DNA from: Methylosinus sp. LW4
Lineage (GTDB): Bacteria > Pseudomonadota > Alphaproteobacteria > Rhizobiales > Beijerinckiaceae
NCBI RefSeq assembly: GCF_000379125.1
Contig: NZ_KB900627.1
Coordinates: forward strand, 715,748-771,625
Direction of reading: 5' to 3'
DNA length: 55,878 nt
Position numbers and translations under genes: made by a program. Shown here piece by piece: positions 1 through 8,595 of the stretch. Every line of letters begins with the position of its first letter. The stretch's first letter is position 1. The notes beneath the pieces were generated by a model. The model ran no database searches and was not told where the DNA came from. It worked only from the letters and a program-made list of their open reading frames with translations.

Positions 1-899
1 TACGACGCGCTGCGCAAAGGTCGGGAGGCGCGCCATGCGTCATAATCCTGCCGCCGGCGCCATCGTCATCATGCTGCGCAGTCTCAAAATGCACGGCATG
101 GCGCAAGCCGTCAGCGAGCTGACCGAGCAAGGCTCCCCGGCCTTCGAGGCGGCGCTGCCGATCCTGTCGCAACTCTTGAAGGCGGAAACCGCCGACCGGG
201 AGGTGAGATCGATCGCCTACCAGCTCAAATCCGCGCGGTTCCCGAACTATCGCGATCTCGCCGGCTTCGACTTCGCCAGCAGTGAGGTCAACGAGGCGCT
301 CGCGCGCCAGCTTCATCGCTGCGAGTTCCTCGAAGATGCGCATAACGCCGTCCTGGTCGGGGGACCTGGCACGGGCAAGACGCATCTGGCGACAGCAATC
401 GGCGTCCAGGCGATCCAGCATCACAGAAAGCGCGTGCGGTTCTTCTCCACCGTCGAGCTCGTCAACGCGCTCGAAACTGAAAAGCACCAAGGCAAGTCGG
501 GCCAAGTCGCGGCGCGGCTCGTTCATTCCGATCTCGTCATCCTCGATGAGCTCGGCTACCTGCCGTTCAGCGGCTCCGGCGGGGCGCTGCTGTTCCATCT
601 GCTGAGCAAGCTCTACGAGCGGACCAGCGTCATCATCACGACGAATCTGAGCTTCGGCGAATGGGCCGCCGTCTTCGGGGACGCCAAGATGACGACGGCT
701 CTGCTCGATCGCCTCACTCACCGCTGCCACATCCTCGAAACCGGGAACGACAGCTTCCGGTTCAAGGACAGCTCGGCGACGGCGGACAAACCTGCAAAGG
801 AGAAGACCAAAACTTGACGACCGACTGACCCGCAAGCCATCTTCAACCCGGGTCAATTCTCAATGGAAATCCTGGGTCAAATCTCGACGGAAATCGACA
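1..899 (+). mobile_element. IS21-family element, istB-side end (partial)
   Basis: Bases 1-899 are the exact reverse complement of 54980-55878; I compared both ends and the break point by eye. Identity stops at 899/54980, where the element terminates in a TGTCGATTT-type end (read inward). Two similar 20-bp units, ggtcaattctcaatggaaat (851-870) and ggtcaaatctcgacggaaat (875-894), sit just inside the tip, the usual layout of repeated transposase-binding sites at IS21 ends. Only istB and one terminus are present; istA would lie to the left, outside the window. Confidence 0.9.
35..817 (+). CDS. istB: IS21-family helper ATPase IstB
   Basis: 260-aa AAA+ ATPase that assists the IstA transposase in target selection during IS21 transposition. 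The Walker A motif GGPGTGKTH lies near residue 110 and a Walker B-like [11 protein letters not shown] near residue 170; the length is typical for IstB. An identical copy is at 55062-55844 on the other strand. The partner istA is not in the window on this side. It differs clearly in sequence from the IstB of the complete IS21 element at 22.2-24.5 kb, so two IS21 subgroups are present. Confidence 0.95.
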   Translation: MRHNPAAGAIVIMLRSLKMHGMAQAVSELTEQGSPAFEAALPILSQLLKAETADREVRSIAYQLKSARFPNYRDLAGFDFASSEVNEALARQLHRCEFLEDAHNAVLVGGPGTGKTHLATAIGVQAIQHHRKRVRFFSTVELVNALETEKHQGKSGQVAARLVHSDLVILDELGYLPFSGSGGALLFHLLSKLYERTSVIITTNLSFGEWAAVFGDAKMTTALLDRLTHRCHILETGNDSFRFKDSSATADKPAKEKTKT

Positions 900-2301
900 T
901 GCGCAGGTCTTCCTCGACGCGGATCTGCGCGGAATTGGTGACGCGCAGCACCTGCCGCGGCTCGTCCTCGGCATTCTCGCGCTTCGCCCAGGCGGAGACG
1001 AGATCGACATGCTCGCCGTGAAGCTCGATCCCCTTGCGCTCGATCTGCTCGACGACGCGGTCTATGTCCTTGACCCCGCCGGCGACGCCGGCGCCGATCA
1101 GTCCGCGCGCCGCGTGGACGCGGAGTCGATCATGGTCGATCACGGCGGCCGTGTGGAATTCTTCGGCGAGGTGTCTCGCGGCGAAAGCGTAGGCCCGCTC
1201 GATCCGCGCCTCGACCGGCAGCGCGTCGATCTTCGCGCCCTCCATGACGGTGGCGTGTTTCCAGCCCATCGCCTCGGCCTGATCGCGCCAGATTTTGTGG
1301 TCGGTCTTCTCGCCATGCTTGGCCAGGCGAGCGGCCGCCGCCGCCTCGCGGAGGATTTCGGCTTTCTTTTCGGCGGAGATGTCGTCCCAGTCGAGGCCTT
1401 GGCCTGCGGCGAAGGCCTTGGCGTTGCGCAGGACCTGATGGGTGCTCTTGCTGAAGGCCTCATTGGCGAATTGCGGGATGGCGAGGATGACGGCGGCCTG
1501 CTCCTTCTCGTCATAGGCGACGCGAATGCCGAGCGCGCGCAGCTCGTCGGCGAGGACCGCCTGAGCGAAGGCGCCGAACTCGTGGACGCGGGCATGGAGC
1601 CGCTGGGTGTCGAGCGATCCGATATGGCCCTCGCCGGTGACGACGAGATTGAACAGCGCATTATGGATGTGATCGTGCGGATCGCCGGCGATCGGCGCTT
1701 CGAGGAGATAGGTCGCGCCCTCGCGGCCGTCCTGAACCGGCAGGGTCGGACGGGCGATATAATGCTTGAAGCTCACCCAGCCGACCGCGCCGGGATCGGC
1801 GCCGTTCTCCCCCGCGCGCCCGCGCCGCGCCCAGCCGATTTCCCGAGCGACATAGCGCATCGCTGCATCATTGGCGCGATGGATGGCGTTGCGGATGGCG
1901 GCCGCCTCTGCCGGATCGGCCGCGAATTCGGCGGCGAGCGTCACGGATTTGTGGGGCGAGAAGGTGAAGTCGTAGCCGCTGATCTCGCGCTTATGGTTCG
2001 ACCAGGCCTCGCCATTATCGGCGCGCTTGCCTTCGAACAGGCGGTCCAGCTCCTCGTTCTTGGGCGCATGATGAGAATTGACGCCGAGCGCTCGGGCGAC
2101 GGAAAGAGGCATGTCCGGCCGCCACGCCGGCCCCGCGTCGCGACCTGTGTAATAGTTGGTGAGGCGGGAACCGGGCTCCAGCTGTTGGCCGAGCGCCTCG
2201 GACGTCTGCTCGGCCGGCTGCGGGCCGAGTCTCGCCTCGGTGAAATACATGCGGACGAGCTTGCCGTCGGAGGCCGCCGCGAATTTGCGGAAAGTAATCA
2301 T
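877..2301 (-). CDS. MobF/TrwC-type conjugative relaxase, C-terminally truncated
   Basis: N-terminal relaxase domain of the MobF (TrwC/TraI) family, which nicks oriT through an active-site tyrosine and pilots the strand in conjugation. The metal-binding three-histidine motif is visible as GDPHDHIHNALF near residue 208, and a candidate catalytic tyrosine pair is in LTNYYTGR near residue 50. Full MobF relaxases are usually 900 residues or more because a helicase follows; this frame stops after 474 residues, with its last codons (SISVEI) coming from the IS21 tip at 899. The IS therefore removed the helicase half. It follows a small gene at 2305-2622 with a 3-bp gap, as in a mobilisation operon. 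It is probably non-functional for transfer as it stands. Confidence 0.85.
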   Translation of the reverse strand: MITFRKFAAASDGKLVRMYFTEARLGPQPAEQTSEALGQQLEPGSRLTNYYTGRDAGPAWRPDMPLSVARALGVNSHHAPKNEELDRLFEGKRADNGEAWSNHKREISGYDFTFSPHKSVTLAAEFAADPAEAAAIRNAIHRANDAAMRYVAREIGWARRGRAGENGADPGAVGWVSFKHYIARPTLPVQDGREGATYLLEAPIAGDPHDHIHNALFNLVVTGEGHIGSLDTQRLHARVHEFGAFAQAVLADELRALGIRVAYDEKEQAAVILAIPQFANEAFSKSTHQVLRNAKAFAAGQGLDWDDISAEKKAEILREAAAAARLAKHGEKTDHKIWRDQAEAMGWKHATVMEGAKIDALPVEARIERAYAFAARHLAEEFHTAAVIDHDRLRVHAARGLIGAGVAGGVKDIDRVVEQIERKGIELHGEHVDLVSAWAKRENAEDEPRQVLRVTNSAQIRVEEDLRMSISVEI

Positions 2302-2304
2302 CGC

Positions 2305-2622
2305 TCAGGCCTTCGCGAGGGAGGCGAAACGCTTTTCCAGCGCCTCGACAGTCTGGTCCGGCAGGCCTTTCTGCATGTCGACGAGAAGGTCGACCGTCCT
2401 GCGCGAGAGGATGAGCTGCTCGCGGTTCTGCGCGATCAGATGCGCGAGCAAGTCGCTCAGCGTCGGCTCGCCGGCGTCGTCCTTGGGAGCGAGCAGGGCG
2501 ATGATCTCGTCGAGACGGGCGATGGCGATGCGGATCTGCTCGTTCTGAAGGCCCACGGCTTCGACGATCTGGTAGGCTTCGTGCTCGACCCGGCCGAGCC
2601 CTTCTTTCAATTCCTTGGTCAT
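2305..2622 (-). CDS. Small protein upstream of relaxase, possible mobilisation accessory factor
   Basis: 105-aa protein, mainly predicted helical, rich in Glu, Leu and Ala, with no signal peptide. I chose the ATG at 2622 because AGGAGG stands seven bases upstream; an in-frame ATG 11 codons earlier lacks such a site. It ends three bases before the relaxase start and so is very likely cotranscribed with it. Small DNA-binding or relaxosome proteins often occupy this place in MobF systems, but I do not recognise the family, so the role is inferred from position only. Confidence 0.6.
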   Translation of the reverse strand: MTKELKEGLGRVEHEAYQIVEAVGLQNEQIRIAIARLDEIIALLAPKDDAGEPTLSDLLAHLIAQNREQLILSRRTVDLLVDMQKGLPDQTVEALEKRFASLAKA

Positions 2623-2769
2623 GAATGCGCCTCCTGCATGGAGGCCGAGCGTCACCGGACTCTGCGCGAATGAAAACGACCTGACGAAACGCCTGCGTGG
2701 CGGGGCGACCTCGCCGAGCGCGCCGCTGCATCGCGCTCCGAAAGCCCCGTCGCGAACGAAGGCGCGCCG

Positions 2770-3108
2770 CTATGGAACGTCGTCGCCGGGCTGGATCGCT
2801 CCCGCGGCCGCGACTGCCGATCTGAGATGGGGCGCAGCTTTGAACACAACGACCCGACGCGACGAGATGAGAGCCGCGGCGCCGGTTTTCGGATTGCGGC
2901 CAGGCCGGGCGTTTTTGGAACGAATTCGGAAAGTGCCGAAGCCGCGTAGACTTAGGTCTTCTCCGCGGGCCAAGGCCGAGAGCATTTCCTCGAGCGCGCA
3001 ATCGAGCAGGGCTTTGGCGTCGACGCGCGAGAAACCGGGGATGCGGGCATAAATGGCGGCGGCGAGATCCTCGCGCGTCACCGTGCTTCGAGAAACAGCT
3101 TCGTCCAA
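2770..3108 (-). CDS. Integration host factor/HU-family DNA-binding protein
   Basis: 112-aa member of the bacterial histone-like family that bends DNA. The C-terminal half carries the family signature (RGFGTFRIRSK, then GRNPKTG followed by a beta arm and VVFKAAP). The N-terminal part, TREDLAAAIYARIPGFSRVDAK, matches the helical dimerisation region of IHF alpha. The start is uncertain: the frame opens with TTG at 3108, and a GTG nine codons in is an alternative. About 20 extra C-terminal residues, rich in Ala, follow the usual end. Next to a relaxase gene it may act in relaxosome assembly, since IHF bends oriT in several systems; it could equally be a general plasmid-borne nucleoid protein. Confidence 0.85.
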   Translation of the reverse strand: MDEAVSRSTVTREDLAAAIYARIPGFSRVDAKALLDCALEEMLSALARGEDLSLRGFGTFRIRSKNARPGRNPKTGAAALISSRRVVVFKAAPHLRSAVAAAGAIQPGDDVP

Positions 3109-3562
3109 ATTCCTGTCCGGCTTATCGCCGTTCCCTCGAAATCGCCGCGCCGTCTGCGGCGGAAAAAACGAATCACAATGCGGCGGAGAGCTCTCTAAAG
3201 CCTATGTATGGACGAGGCCAGCTCCGCCTCCGCTGACTATTCGCGCTCGGTGTGGTTTTTCGTTGACGATCCGATTGATGGGTCGGAACGAATGGAGACC
3301 GCGCCATAGAAGGATGCGAAACACCACAGGTTCCGGTCTGCGATGGCGAGGATGCGCCATAAGGAGACGATCGTCGTGGATAGCCGGAGGGTCGGCTTTC
3401 CCTGGATTTCGCGGACATTCCTGGTAGCGGAACAGGAGGAAATTCACCTCACGTTCGAGGCGAAGGCTTTGTGACGACGTCCCGTCCCCGACACTCTGGG
3501 CTTTGCGATGCGCCTACTACGACTGTGCGCGACCAGATACCGGCGCCGACCAGCGAAAATGA
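3109..3562. other. Intergenic region between IHF-like gene and efflux operon
   Basis: 454 bp with only short overlapping frames that look like noise. It lies next to mobilisation genes, so an oriT could be here or downstream, but I see no convincing inverted repeat plus nick-site pattern. No promoter or terminator is evident by eye. Confidence 0.4.
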
Positions 3563-4969
3563 CTATCCTCCGGTCGCCGTGAACAGCGCCGCAACGTCGG
3601 AGAGGCGGCTCACCTCCGCGCGGACGCGGGCCATAGAGGCGTTGAGATAAGACTGTTGCGCGGTCAAGACGGCGAGCTGCGAGACGCCGCCATATTTGCG
3701 TTGCGCGCGCGTCTGGTCGAGGAAGCGCCGCGCGGCGGCTTCCGCGAGGCGCGCGGCGCGCACCGAGCGCGCGTCGGCTTGAAGCGCCCGCAGGCTGTCG
3801 GCGACATTCTGGAACGCGCCGATCACCGTCTCGCGATAGCGCGCTTTCGCCTCCTCGAGCCGCGCTTCGGCGGCGCGCTGGCGATTCAGCAGCGTCATTC
3901 CCTGAAAAATCGGCTGCGAGACCGTTCCCGCGAGCGTATAGAAGCCCGTTCCCGGCGCGAATAATTGTGCGAGCTTCAGCGCGCTGGCTCCTGTGTCGGC
4001 GGTGAGCGTCACATTGGGGAGGCGGGCGGCGACCGCCACGCCGACATCCGCGCTCGCTCCATGCACATCCGTCGCCGCCTGCAATATGTCTGGCCGTTTT
4101 TCGACGACCTGCGCCGGCAGACGCAGCGGAAGCTCCTTGGGAAGCGCCAATTCGGAGAGCGCGAAGGTCTCGTCGATCTCCTGTGACGGATAGCGGCCGG
4201 CGAGCGCGGTCAGGCGATTGCGCTGCGCCGCGAGCCGCCCATCGAGTCCGGGGAGCGACTGGCGCGTCTGCGCCAGCGCAGCTTCCTGAGACGCGAGATC
4301 GAGCCCCGAGGCGGCGCCGAGAGAATGCTGCAGGGTGAGCAGCGCGAGGTTTTCCTGCTGGATCGCCACCAGCTTCTGCGTCGTGGCGATCTGGCTGCGC
4401 AGCGAGGCCTCCTCGATCGCCGCGACGACGACGTCATGGGCGAGCGTCAGTCGGGCCGCCGCCAATTGCAGGCGCGCGCGCTCGGCCTGCGCCTCGAGCG
4501 ATTCGACGGCCCTCGCGTTGGCGCCCCAAATGTCCGGCGTGAAGGAGGCGTTCAATTGCTTGGTGAACAGATTGGTCGGCGCGCCGCCGCCGGCGCTCGA
4601 CCGGGTCGAGCTCGACATTCCCGAAACCTGCGGAAAAAACGCCCCCTCCTGCGCGCTCGCCGTCGCATCCGCCGCGCGTATCGCCGCCTCCGCCGCCTCG
4701 AGCGTCGGGCTTTTCGCGAGCGCCTCCTCGACGAGCGCGTCCAGCGCCTCGGAGCGATAAGCCTTCCACCATCGCGGCGGCGCCTCCGCCCCTTGCGCGA
4801 AGATCTGTCCATTGCCGGGCGAGACGGTCGGCTCGCGCGTGAATCGCGTCGCGTCGGGCGCGGGAGCGGGCGTGTAATCCGGGCCGACGGCGCAGGCGGA
4901 GAGCGTCATGCTCGCGAGCGCCGCTCCGAGGACGCAGCCGCGGCGAATGAGGAGATTCGCGTCAGTCAC
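3563..4969 (-). CDS. NodT-family outer membrane efflux lipoprotein
   Basis: 468-aa TolC-like outer membrane factor that forms the exit duct of a tripartite pump. Read from GTG at 4969, which overlaps the macB stop by eight bases, the protein opens with a lipoprotein signal peptide (LTLSAC-type lipobox, Cys26) followed by VGPDYTPAP, the hallmark start of NodT proteins. Two OEP repeats follow, with long helical stretches and the RPDILQAA segment. A longer frame starting at 5020 would bury the signal peptide, so I reject it. Immediate overlap with macB and macA makes it the cognate outer membrane partner of that ABC pump. Confidence 0.9.
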   Translation of the reverse strand: MTDANLLIRRGCVLGAALASMTLSACAVGPDYTPAPAPDATRFTREPTVSPGNGQIFAQGAEAPPRWWKAYRSEALDALVEEALAKSPTLEAAEAAIRAADATASAQEGAFFPQVSGMSSSTRSSAGGGAPTNLFTKQLNASFTPDIWGANARAVESLEAQAERARLQLAAARLTLAHDVVVAAIEEASLRSQIATTQKLVAIQQENLALLTLQHSLGAASGLDLASQEAALAQTRQSLPGLDGRLAAQRNRLTALAGRYPSQEIDETFALSELALPKELPLRLPAQVVEKRPDILQAATDVHGASADVGVAVAARLPNVTLTADTGASALKLAQLFAPGTGFYTLAGTVSQPIFQGMTLLNRQRAAEARLEEAKARYRETVIGAFQNVADSLRALQADARSVRAARLAEAAARRFLDQTRAQRKYGGVSQLAVLTAQQSYLNASMARVRAEVSRLSDVAALFTATGG

Positions 4970-6911
4970 GGGCGAGCGCCTCCACGGGATCGAGCCGCGC
5001 GGCCTTGCGCGCCGGCGCATAGCCGGCGACGACGCCGGTCAGCGCCGCGCAACCGACGGCGATGGCGACGGCGCGGCCGGACAGTGCGAATTCGAACCCC
5101 TTCGGCGACAGCCATGCGAGGACGAATCCGATGGCCACAGAGATCGCGACGCCTCCCGCGGCGCCGAGCAGGCATGCAGCGATCGCTTCGGTGAGAAATT
5201 GATCGCGGATATCGGCTCGCCGCGCGCCGACGGCGATGCGTATGCCGATCTCCTTGGCGCGTTCCGCCGCCGACACCAGCATGATGTTCATCACCCCGAC
5301 GCCGCCGACGACGAGCGAGATCGCGCCGATCGTGGCGAATACGAGCGACATGACCAGGACGAGATTTTCACTCGTCTTGCTCACCTCGTCGAGGTTCCAC
5401 ACGACAAAGTCCTTTGTCCGATGCCGCTCCGAGAGCAGGTCGGTCATTCTGCGCTCGGCGATCTCCGTCGATTGATCGGCGCGCAATCGCAGGAAAATGT
5501 TCTGGAGATGCTGGCGGCCGGTCAGCCTGGTCGAGACGACCGTGAACGGGACCCAGACATTGAGCTTGCTATCCGAGCTTTGCTGAAGCCGTCCCTCGAC
5601 ATGGCCGACAACGCCGATGATCATGCATGGCAGATTGCCGATATAGACCGTCTTGCCGAGCGGAGACTCCGAGCCGAAAAACTGTCGCTGGACATTCTCG
5701 TCGATGACGATGACTTGCGCCTGTCGGGCGACGTCTTCCGCATCGAAGGCCACGCCTGCGACGATGGCGAGAGATTTGACGTCGAAATAGCTCTCGCCGA
5801 CGCCCCAGATCGTCGCGAGCCCGCTCGACGAGCCATATCGCAACAAAGACGATGTCGTTTGTCTCGGACTGGCGCTGCGGACGTAATATTGTCGGCGGAG
5901 CGCGTCGAGGTCCTGAACGGTCAGAGTTTGCAGCCGTTCGGCGCGGGGGTCGCCATATTGCTGTCCCGGCTCGATTTCGAATTGCTTCGCGCCCACCGCT
6001 TCGAGGGATTTCTCCAGGAAGCGCTGCGCATTGTCGCCGAGGGCGACGGTCATGACGACGGCGAAGACGCCGATGATGACGCCGAGCGCGGTCAAGGCGG
6101 TGCGCAACCGATGCGCCCGCAACGACAAGAAAGCCATTCGCGCCGCGTCGAGGTAGCGGATCCATGGCGAGGGACGGATCGTCGAGATCGCGGGCTTCGG
6201 CGACGCCGGCCCGGCCTCATGTGCGATGGCGCGATCGCCGACAATGACGCCGTCCGCCATTTCGATAATTCGCTTCGCATGTGCGGCGACCCGATGATCA
6301 TGCGTCGCGATGATCAGCGTATGCCCTCGAGCATTGAGCTCGAGCAGGATTTTCATCATCTCCTCGCCGGTCGCGCTGTCGAGCGCACCGGTCGGCTCGT
6401 CCGCGAGAATGACGGCGCCGCCATTCATCAGCGCGCGCGCGATGCTGACGCGCTGCTGCTGGCCGCCGGACAGCTCGTTGGGCAGATGATCGAGCCTTTC
6501 GCCGAGGCCGAGACGCGTCAGCAGCTCGGTGGCGCGGGCATGTCGTTCGGCGGCGCCCGCGCCGGCGTAGACTGCCGGAATCTCCACATTGTCCCTGGCG
6601 GTCAGCTGCGACAGCAAATGATAGCGCTGGAAGACGAAGCCGAAATAAGCGCAGCGCAAGGCGGCGGTCTCATCGGGATCGAGCTTCGACGTATCTCGTC
6701 CGGCGACGCTGTAGATTCCTGAATTGGGTCGATCGAGGCAGCCGAGAATATTCATCAAGGTCGATTTGCCGGAGCCGGAGGCGCCGACGAGCGCGATCAT
6801 CTCGCCCGAGGCGATGTCGAGATCTATGGCGCGGAGCGCATTCACATCCTGGCCGCCGACGCGATAGCGGCGGGATACGGCGCGCAATCGCAGAAAAGGC
6901 GCGTCGCTCAT
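4962..6911 (-). CDS. macB: MacB-type ABC transporter, fused ATPase and permease
   Basis: 649-aa inner membrane protein of the MacB class, which uses ATP hydrolysis to drive periplasmic substrates through an outer membrane channel. The ATPase comes first: Walker [10 protein letters not shown] at residues 43-51, signature LSGGQQQ, Walker [11 protein letters not shown] MacB periplasmic core follows the first membrane helix, and the C-terminal FtsX-like permease region ends near [11 protein letters not shown]. Length and order match MacB. The start overlaps the macA stop by four bases (ATGA), showing translational coupling. The family exports macrolides, toxins or siderophores (PvdT in Pseudomonas); the ferric-uptake neighbours favour a siderophore. 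Confidence 0.92.
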   Translation of the reverse strand: MSDAPFLRLRAVSRRYRVGGQDVNALRAIDLDIASGEMIALVGASGSGKSTLMNILGCLDRPNSGIYSVAGRDTSKLDPDETAALRCAYFGFVFQRYHLLSQLTARDNVEIPAVYAGAGAAERHARATELLTRLGLGERLDHLPNELSGGQQQRVSIARALMNGGAVILADEPTGALDSATGEEMMKILLELNARGHTLIIATHDHRVAAHAKRIIEMADGVIVGDRAIAHEAGPASPKPAISTIRPSPWIRYLDAARMAFLSLRAHRLRTALTALGVIIGVFAVVMTVALGDNAQRFLEKSLEAVGAKQFEIEPGQQYGDPRAERLQTLTVQDLDALRRQYYVRSASPRQTTSSLLRYGSSSGLATIWGVGESYFDVKSLAIVAGVAFDAEDVARQAQVIVIDENVQRQFFGSESPLGKTVYIGNLPCMIIGVVGHVEGRLQQSSDSKLNVWVPFTVVSTRLTGRQHLQNIFLRLRADQSTEIAERRMTDLLSERHRTKDFVVWNLDEVSKTSENLVLVMSLVFATIGAISLVVGGVGVMNIMLVSAAERAKEIGIRIAVGARRADIRDQFLTEAIAACLLGAAGGVAISVAIGFVLAWLSPKGFEFALSGRAVAIAVGCAALTGVVAGYAPARKAARLDPVEALARD

Positions 6912-8107
6912 GGCTCGTCCTTTGCTCCGCGCACCGACGAGCCGAGCCGCTCGCCGACGACGACCTCCTCGCCCTCGGCGAGACCGTCGATCACCTCGAC
7001 TCGAATGTGATTATTGACCCCGGTCCGAATGCTGCGCGTCGCGACTCCAGAGCGGTCGATGACGCGCACGCGATAGCGTCCGTCGGCGATCTTCTCGCGC
7101 AAGGCGCCGACAGGAACGGCCAGAACATTGCGCGCGTCGCCGAGCCGGATCGAGACTTGCGCGGTCATGCCGATGCGCAACAGACGGTCGGAATTCGCGA
7201 CATCGAACAGCGCATTGTAGAACACCGCGCTCGACGGGCCGGTGCTCGAGGAGGAGGATGCGGAGGCCATCGAAGCCGGCTCGGAATAGCTCTGCGGTGC
7301 CGGCTCGACCGCGCGTAGCACGCCGGAAAAGCTCCTGTCCGGCTCGCTCATGATCGAGAAGGAGACGGCTTGGCCGACGCGCACGCGCGTCACATCGCCT
7401 TCGGAGATTTGCGTCTTGACGGTCATCGCGTCGAGATCGGCGAGCTTCAATATGACCGGCACGGTCTGGGAGGCGACGACAGTCTGGCCTTCGCGCGTCA
7501 GAATGGCGACGACGTCGCCGTCGATCGGCGCGGTGATCTTCGTGTAGGCGAGGTTGGTCGCGGCGATCTCGATCTGCGCGCGGGCCTGCGCGATCTGCGC
7601 GTCGAGCGAGGCGATCGATTCTTCATCGGCGATCAATTGCTGCTCGGCCGCCTCGAGATCGCGGCGCGAGGTCGCGTCGCCTCGGATCATGCCCTTCTGC
7701 CGATCGAATTCGAGCTTCGACTTTTTCTGGCGCGCGATCGCCGCCCGGCGGTCGGCCTCGAGCCGCGCCAGATTGGCCTGCTGGGAACGCAGATCATTCT
7801 CCGGCAGAACCGGATCGATGATCGCGAGCAGATCGCCCGCGTGGACATGATCGCCCAGGGCGACCCTCAGCGACTTCAGCTGCCCGGTGACGCGCGTGCC
7901 GACATCGACCTGACGCGTCGCCTGCAAGGCGCCCGTCGCGAGCACGCTCGTCTCGAGATCGACGCGGGCGGCTTTTTCAGTGACATAGCCGATCGACGCG
8001 GGGGCGAAGAGGAATCTCACGGCGAGATAGGCCGCGAGGCCGAACGCGGCCAAAATCGCATATCGATTTTTTTTGTCGAAACCCCGCAAGGAAAAGAACG
8101 CCGCCAT
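6908..8107 (-). CDS. macA: MacA-type periplasmic adaptor (HlyD family)
   Basis: 399-aa membrane-fusion protein linking MacB to the outer membrane duct. It has one N-terminal membrane anchor (residues about 15-35), a lipoyl-like half motif around GDHVHAGDLLAIID, a long coiled-coil hairpin (residues about 110-190) and the second lipoyl half with ITAPIDGDVVAI. The C-terminal beta-barrel and proximal domains follow. A Ser-rich insert (SASSSSSTGPSS) in the membrane-proximal region is unusual. The gene is first in the macA-macB-nodT operon and lies 32 bases downstream of a 121-aa orphan gene on the same strand. Confidence 0.92.
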   Translation of the reverse strand: MAAFFSLRGFDKKNRYAILAAFGLAAYLAVRFLFAPASIGYVTEKAARVDLETSVLATGALQATRQVDVGTRVTGQLKSLRVALGDHVHAGDLLAIIDPVLPENDLRSQQANLARLEADRRAAIARQKKSKLEFDRQKGMIRGDATSRRDLEAAEQQLIADEESIASLDAQIAQARAQIEIAATNLAYTKITAPIDGDVVAILTREGQTVVASQTVPVILKLADLDAMTVKTQISEGDVTRVRVGQAVSFSIMSEPDRSFSGVLRAVEPAPQSYSEPASMASASSSSSTGPSSAVFYNALFDVANSDRLLRIGMTAQVSIRLGDARNVLAVPVGALREKIADGRYRVRVIDRSGVATRSIRTGVNNHIRVEVIDGLAEGEEVVVGERLGSSVRGAKDEP

Positions 8108-8139
8108 GACCCGCTTTCACTACCGATTTGACTGACACG

Positions 8140-8505
8140 CTATGCCGTTTGCATACAGCGGCGACGATAGTCTGCGACATCGTGCGCGATCGGATGCGTT
8201 CGATCGAAGGAGAGTTCCGTGAGCGGTGTCACCAGCAGCAAGGGATCGCTCTCGCCGACCTCCACCTGGCACATGAGGCCGAATGCCCCGCCGGCGTCGA
8301 ACACATTGGTCACCTTGCATCTTCTGTCCGAACCTCTTTTTCCGAAGCGCATCAACGAAGCGCGCAACCGTCCTCTCGGATGCGCCATGAGAGGCAGGCA
8401 TCGACGAAATGCTTCGAGCAGGCGTCGCGTGTCCCGATAGCTCGCGGCGCGGAGGCGCTCTATGTCGGAAGAAGTCGTGCGATGAAACATGTCGTTCATT
8501 TCCAA
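8140..8505 (-). CDS. Uncharacterised 121-aa protein with FGLMCQVEV motif
   Basis: Small protein of unknown function, without signal peptide or membrane helix. The C-terminal half holds NVFDAGGAFGLMCQVEV followed by a hydrophobic strand and FDRTHPIAHDVADYRRR. A decayed relative with the same landmarks (NVCDAFGLVCQVEV, then a frame-shifted FHRGLPITRAVANL) lies at about 45240-45475, so this looks like a genuine, mobile or lineage-specific family rather than a chance frame. It sits between the PepSY gene and macA on the same strand, so it may belong to the metallophore locus. Whether residues 1-60, which are Arg-rich, are truly translated is uncertain. Confidence 0.5.
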   Translation of the reverse strand: MEMNDMFHRTTSSDIERLRAASYRDTRRLLEAFRRCLPLMAHPRGRLRASLMRFGKRGSDRRCKVTNVFDAGGAFGLMCQVEVGESDPLLLVTPLTELSFDRTHPIAHDVADYRRRCMQTA

Positions 8506-8595
8506 CGCAATTTATATCCATCAATGCTGACATGGTCATTTCAACGAGAGGGTTGGTCGGATCATTTCGCGTCGCATACGGACGAGCGAGCGCGG

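Noticed and set aside
1009..2673. 554-codon plus-strand frame
   Set aside because: It is the antisense shadow of the relaxase gene; the minus-strand protein has clear family motifs and the plus-strand one has none.
3109..3562. Origin of transfer
   Set aside because: The position beside mobilisation genes is right, but no inverted repeat with a recognisable nick site was found.
4908..6722. 604-codon plus-strand frame over macB
   Set aside because: Antisense shadow in GC-rich DNA; no domain, while macB is unmistakable.
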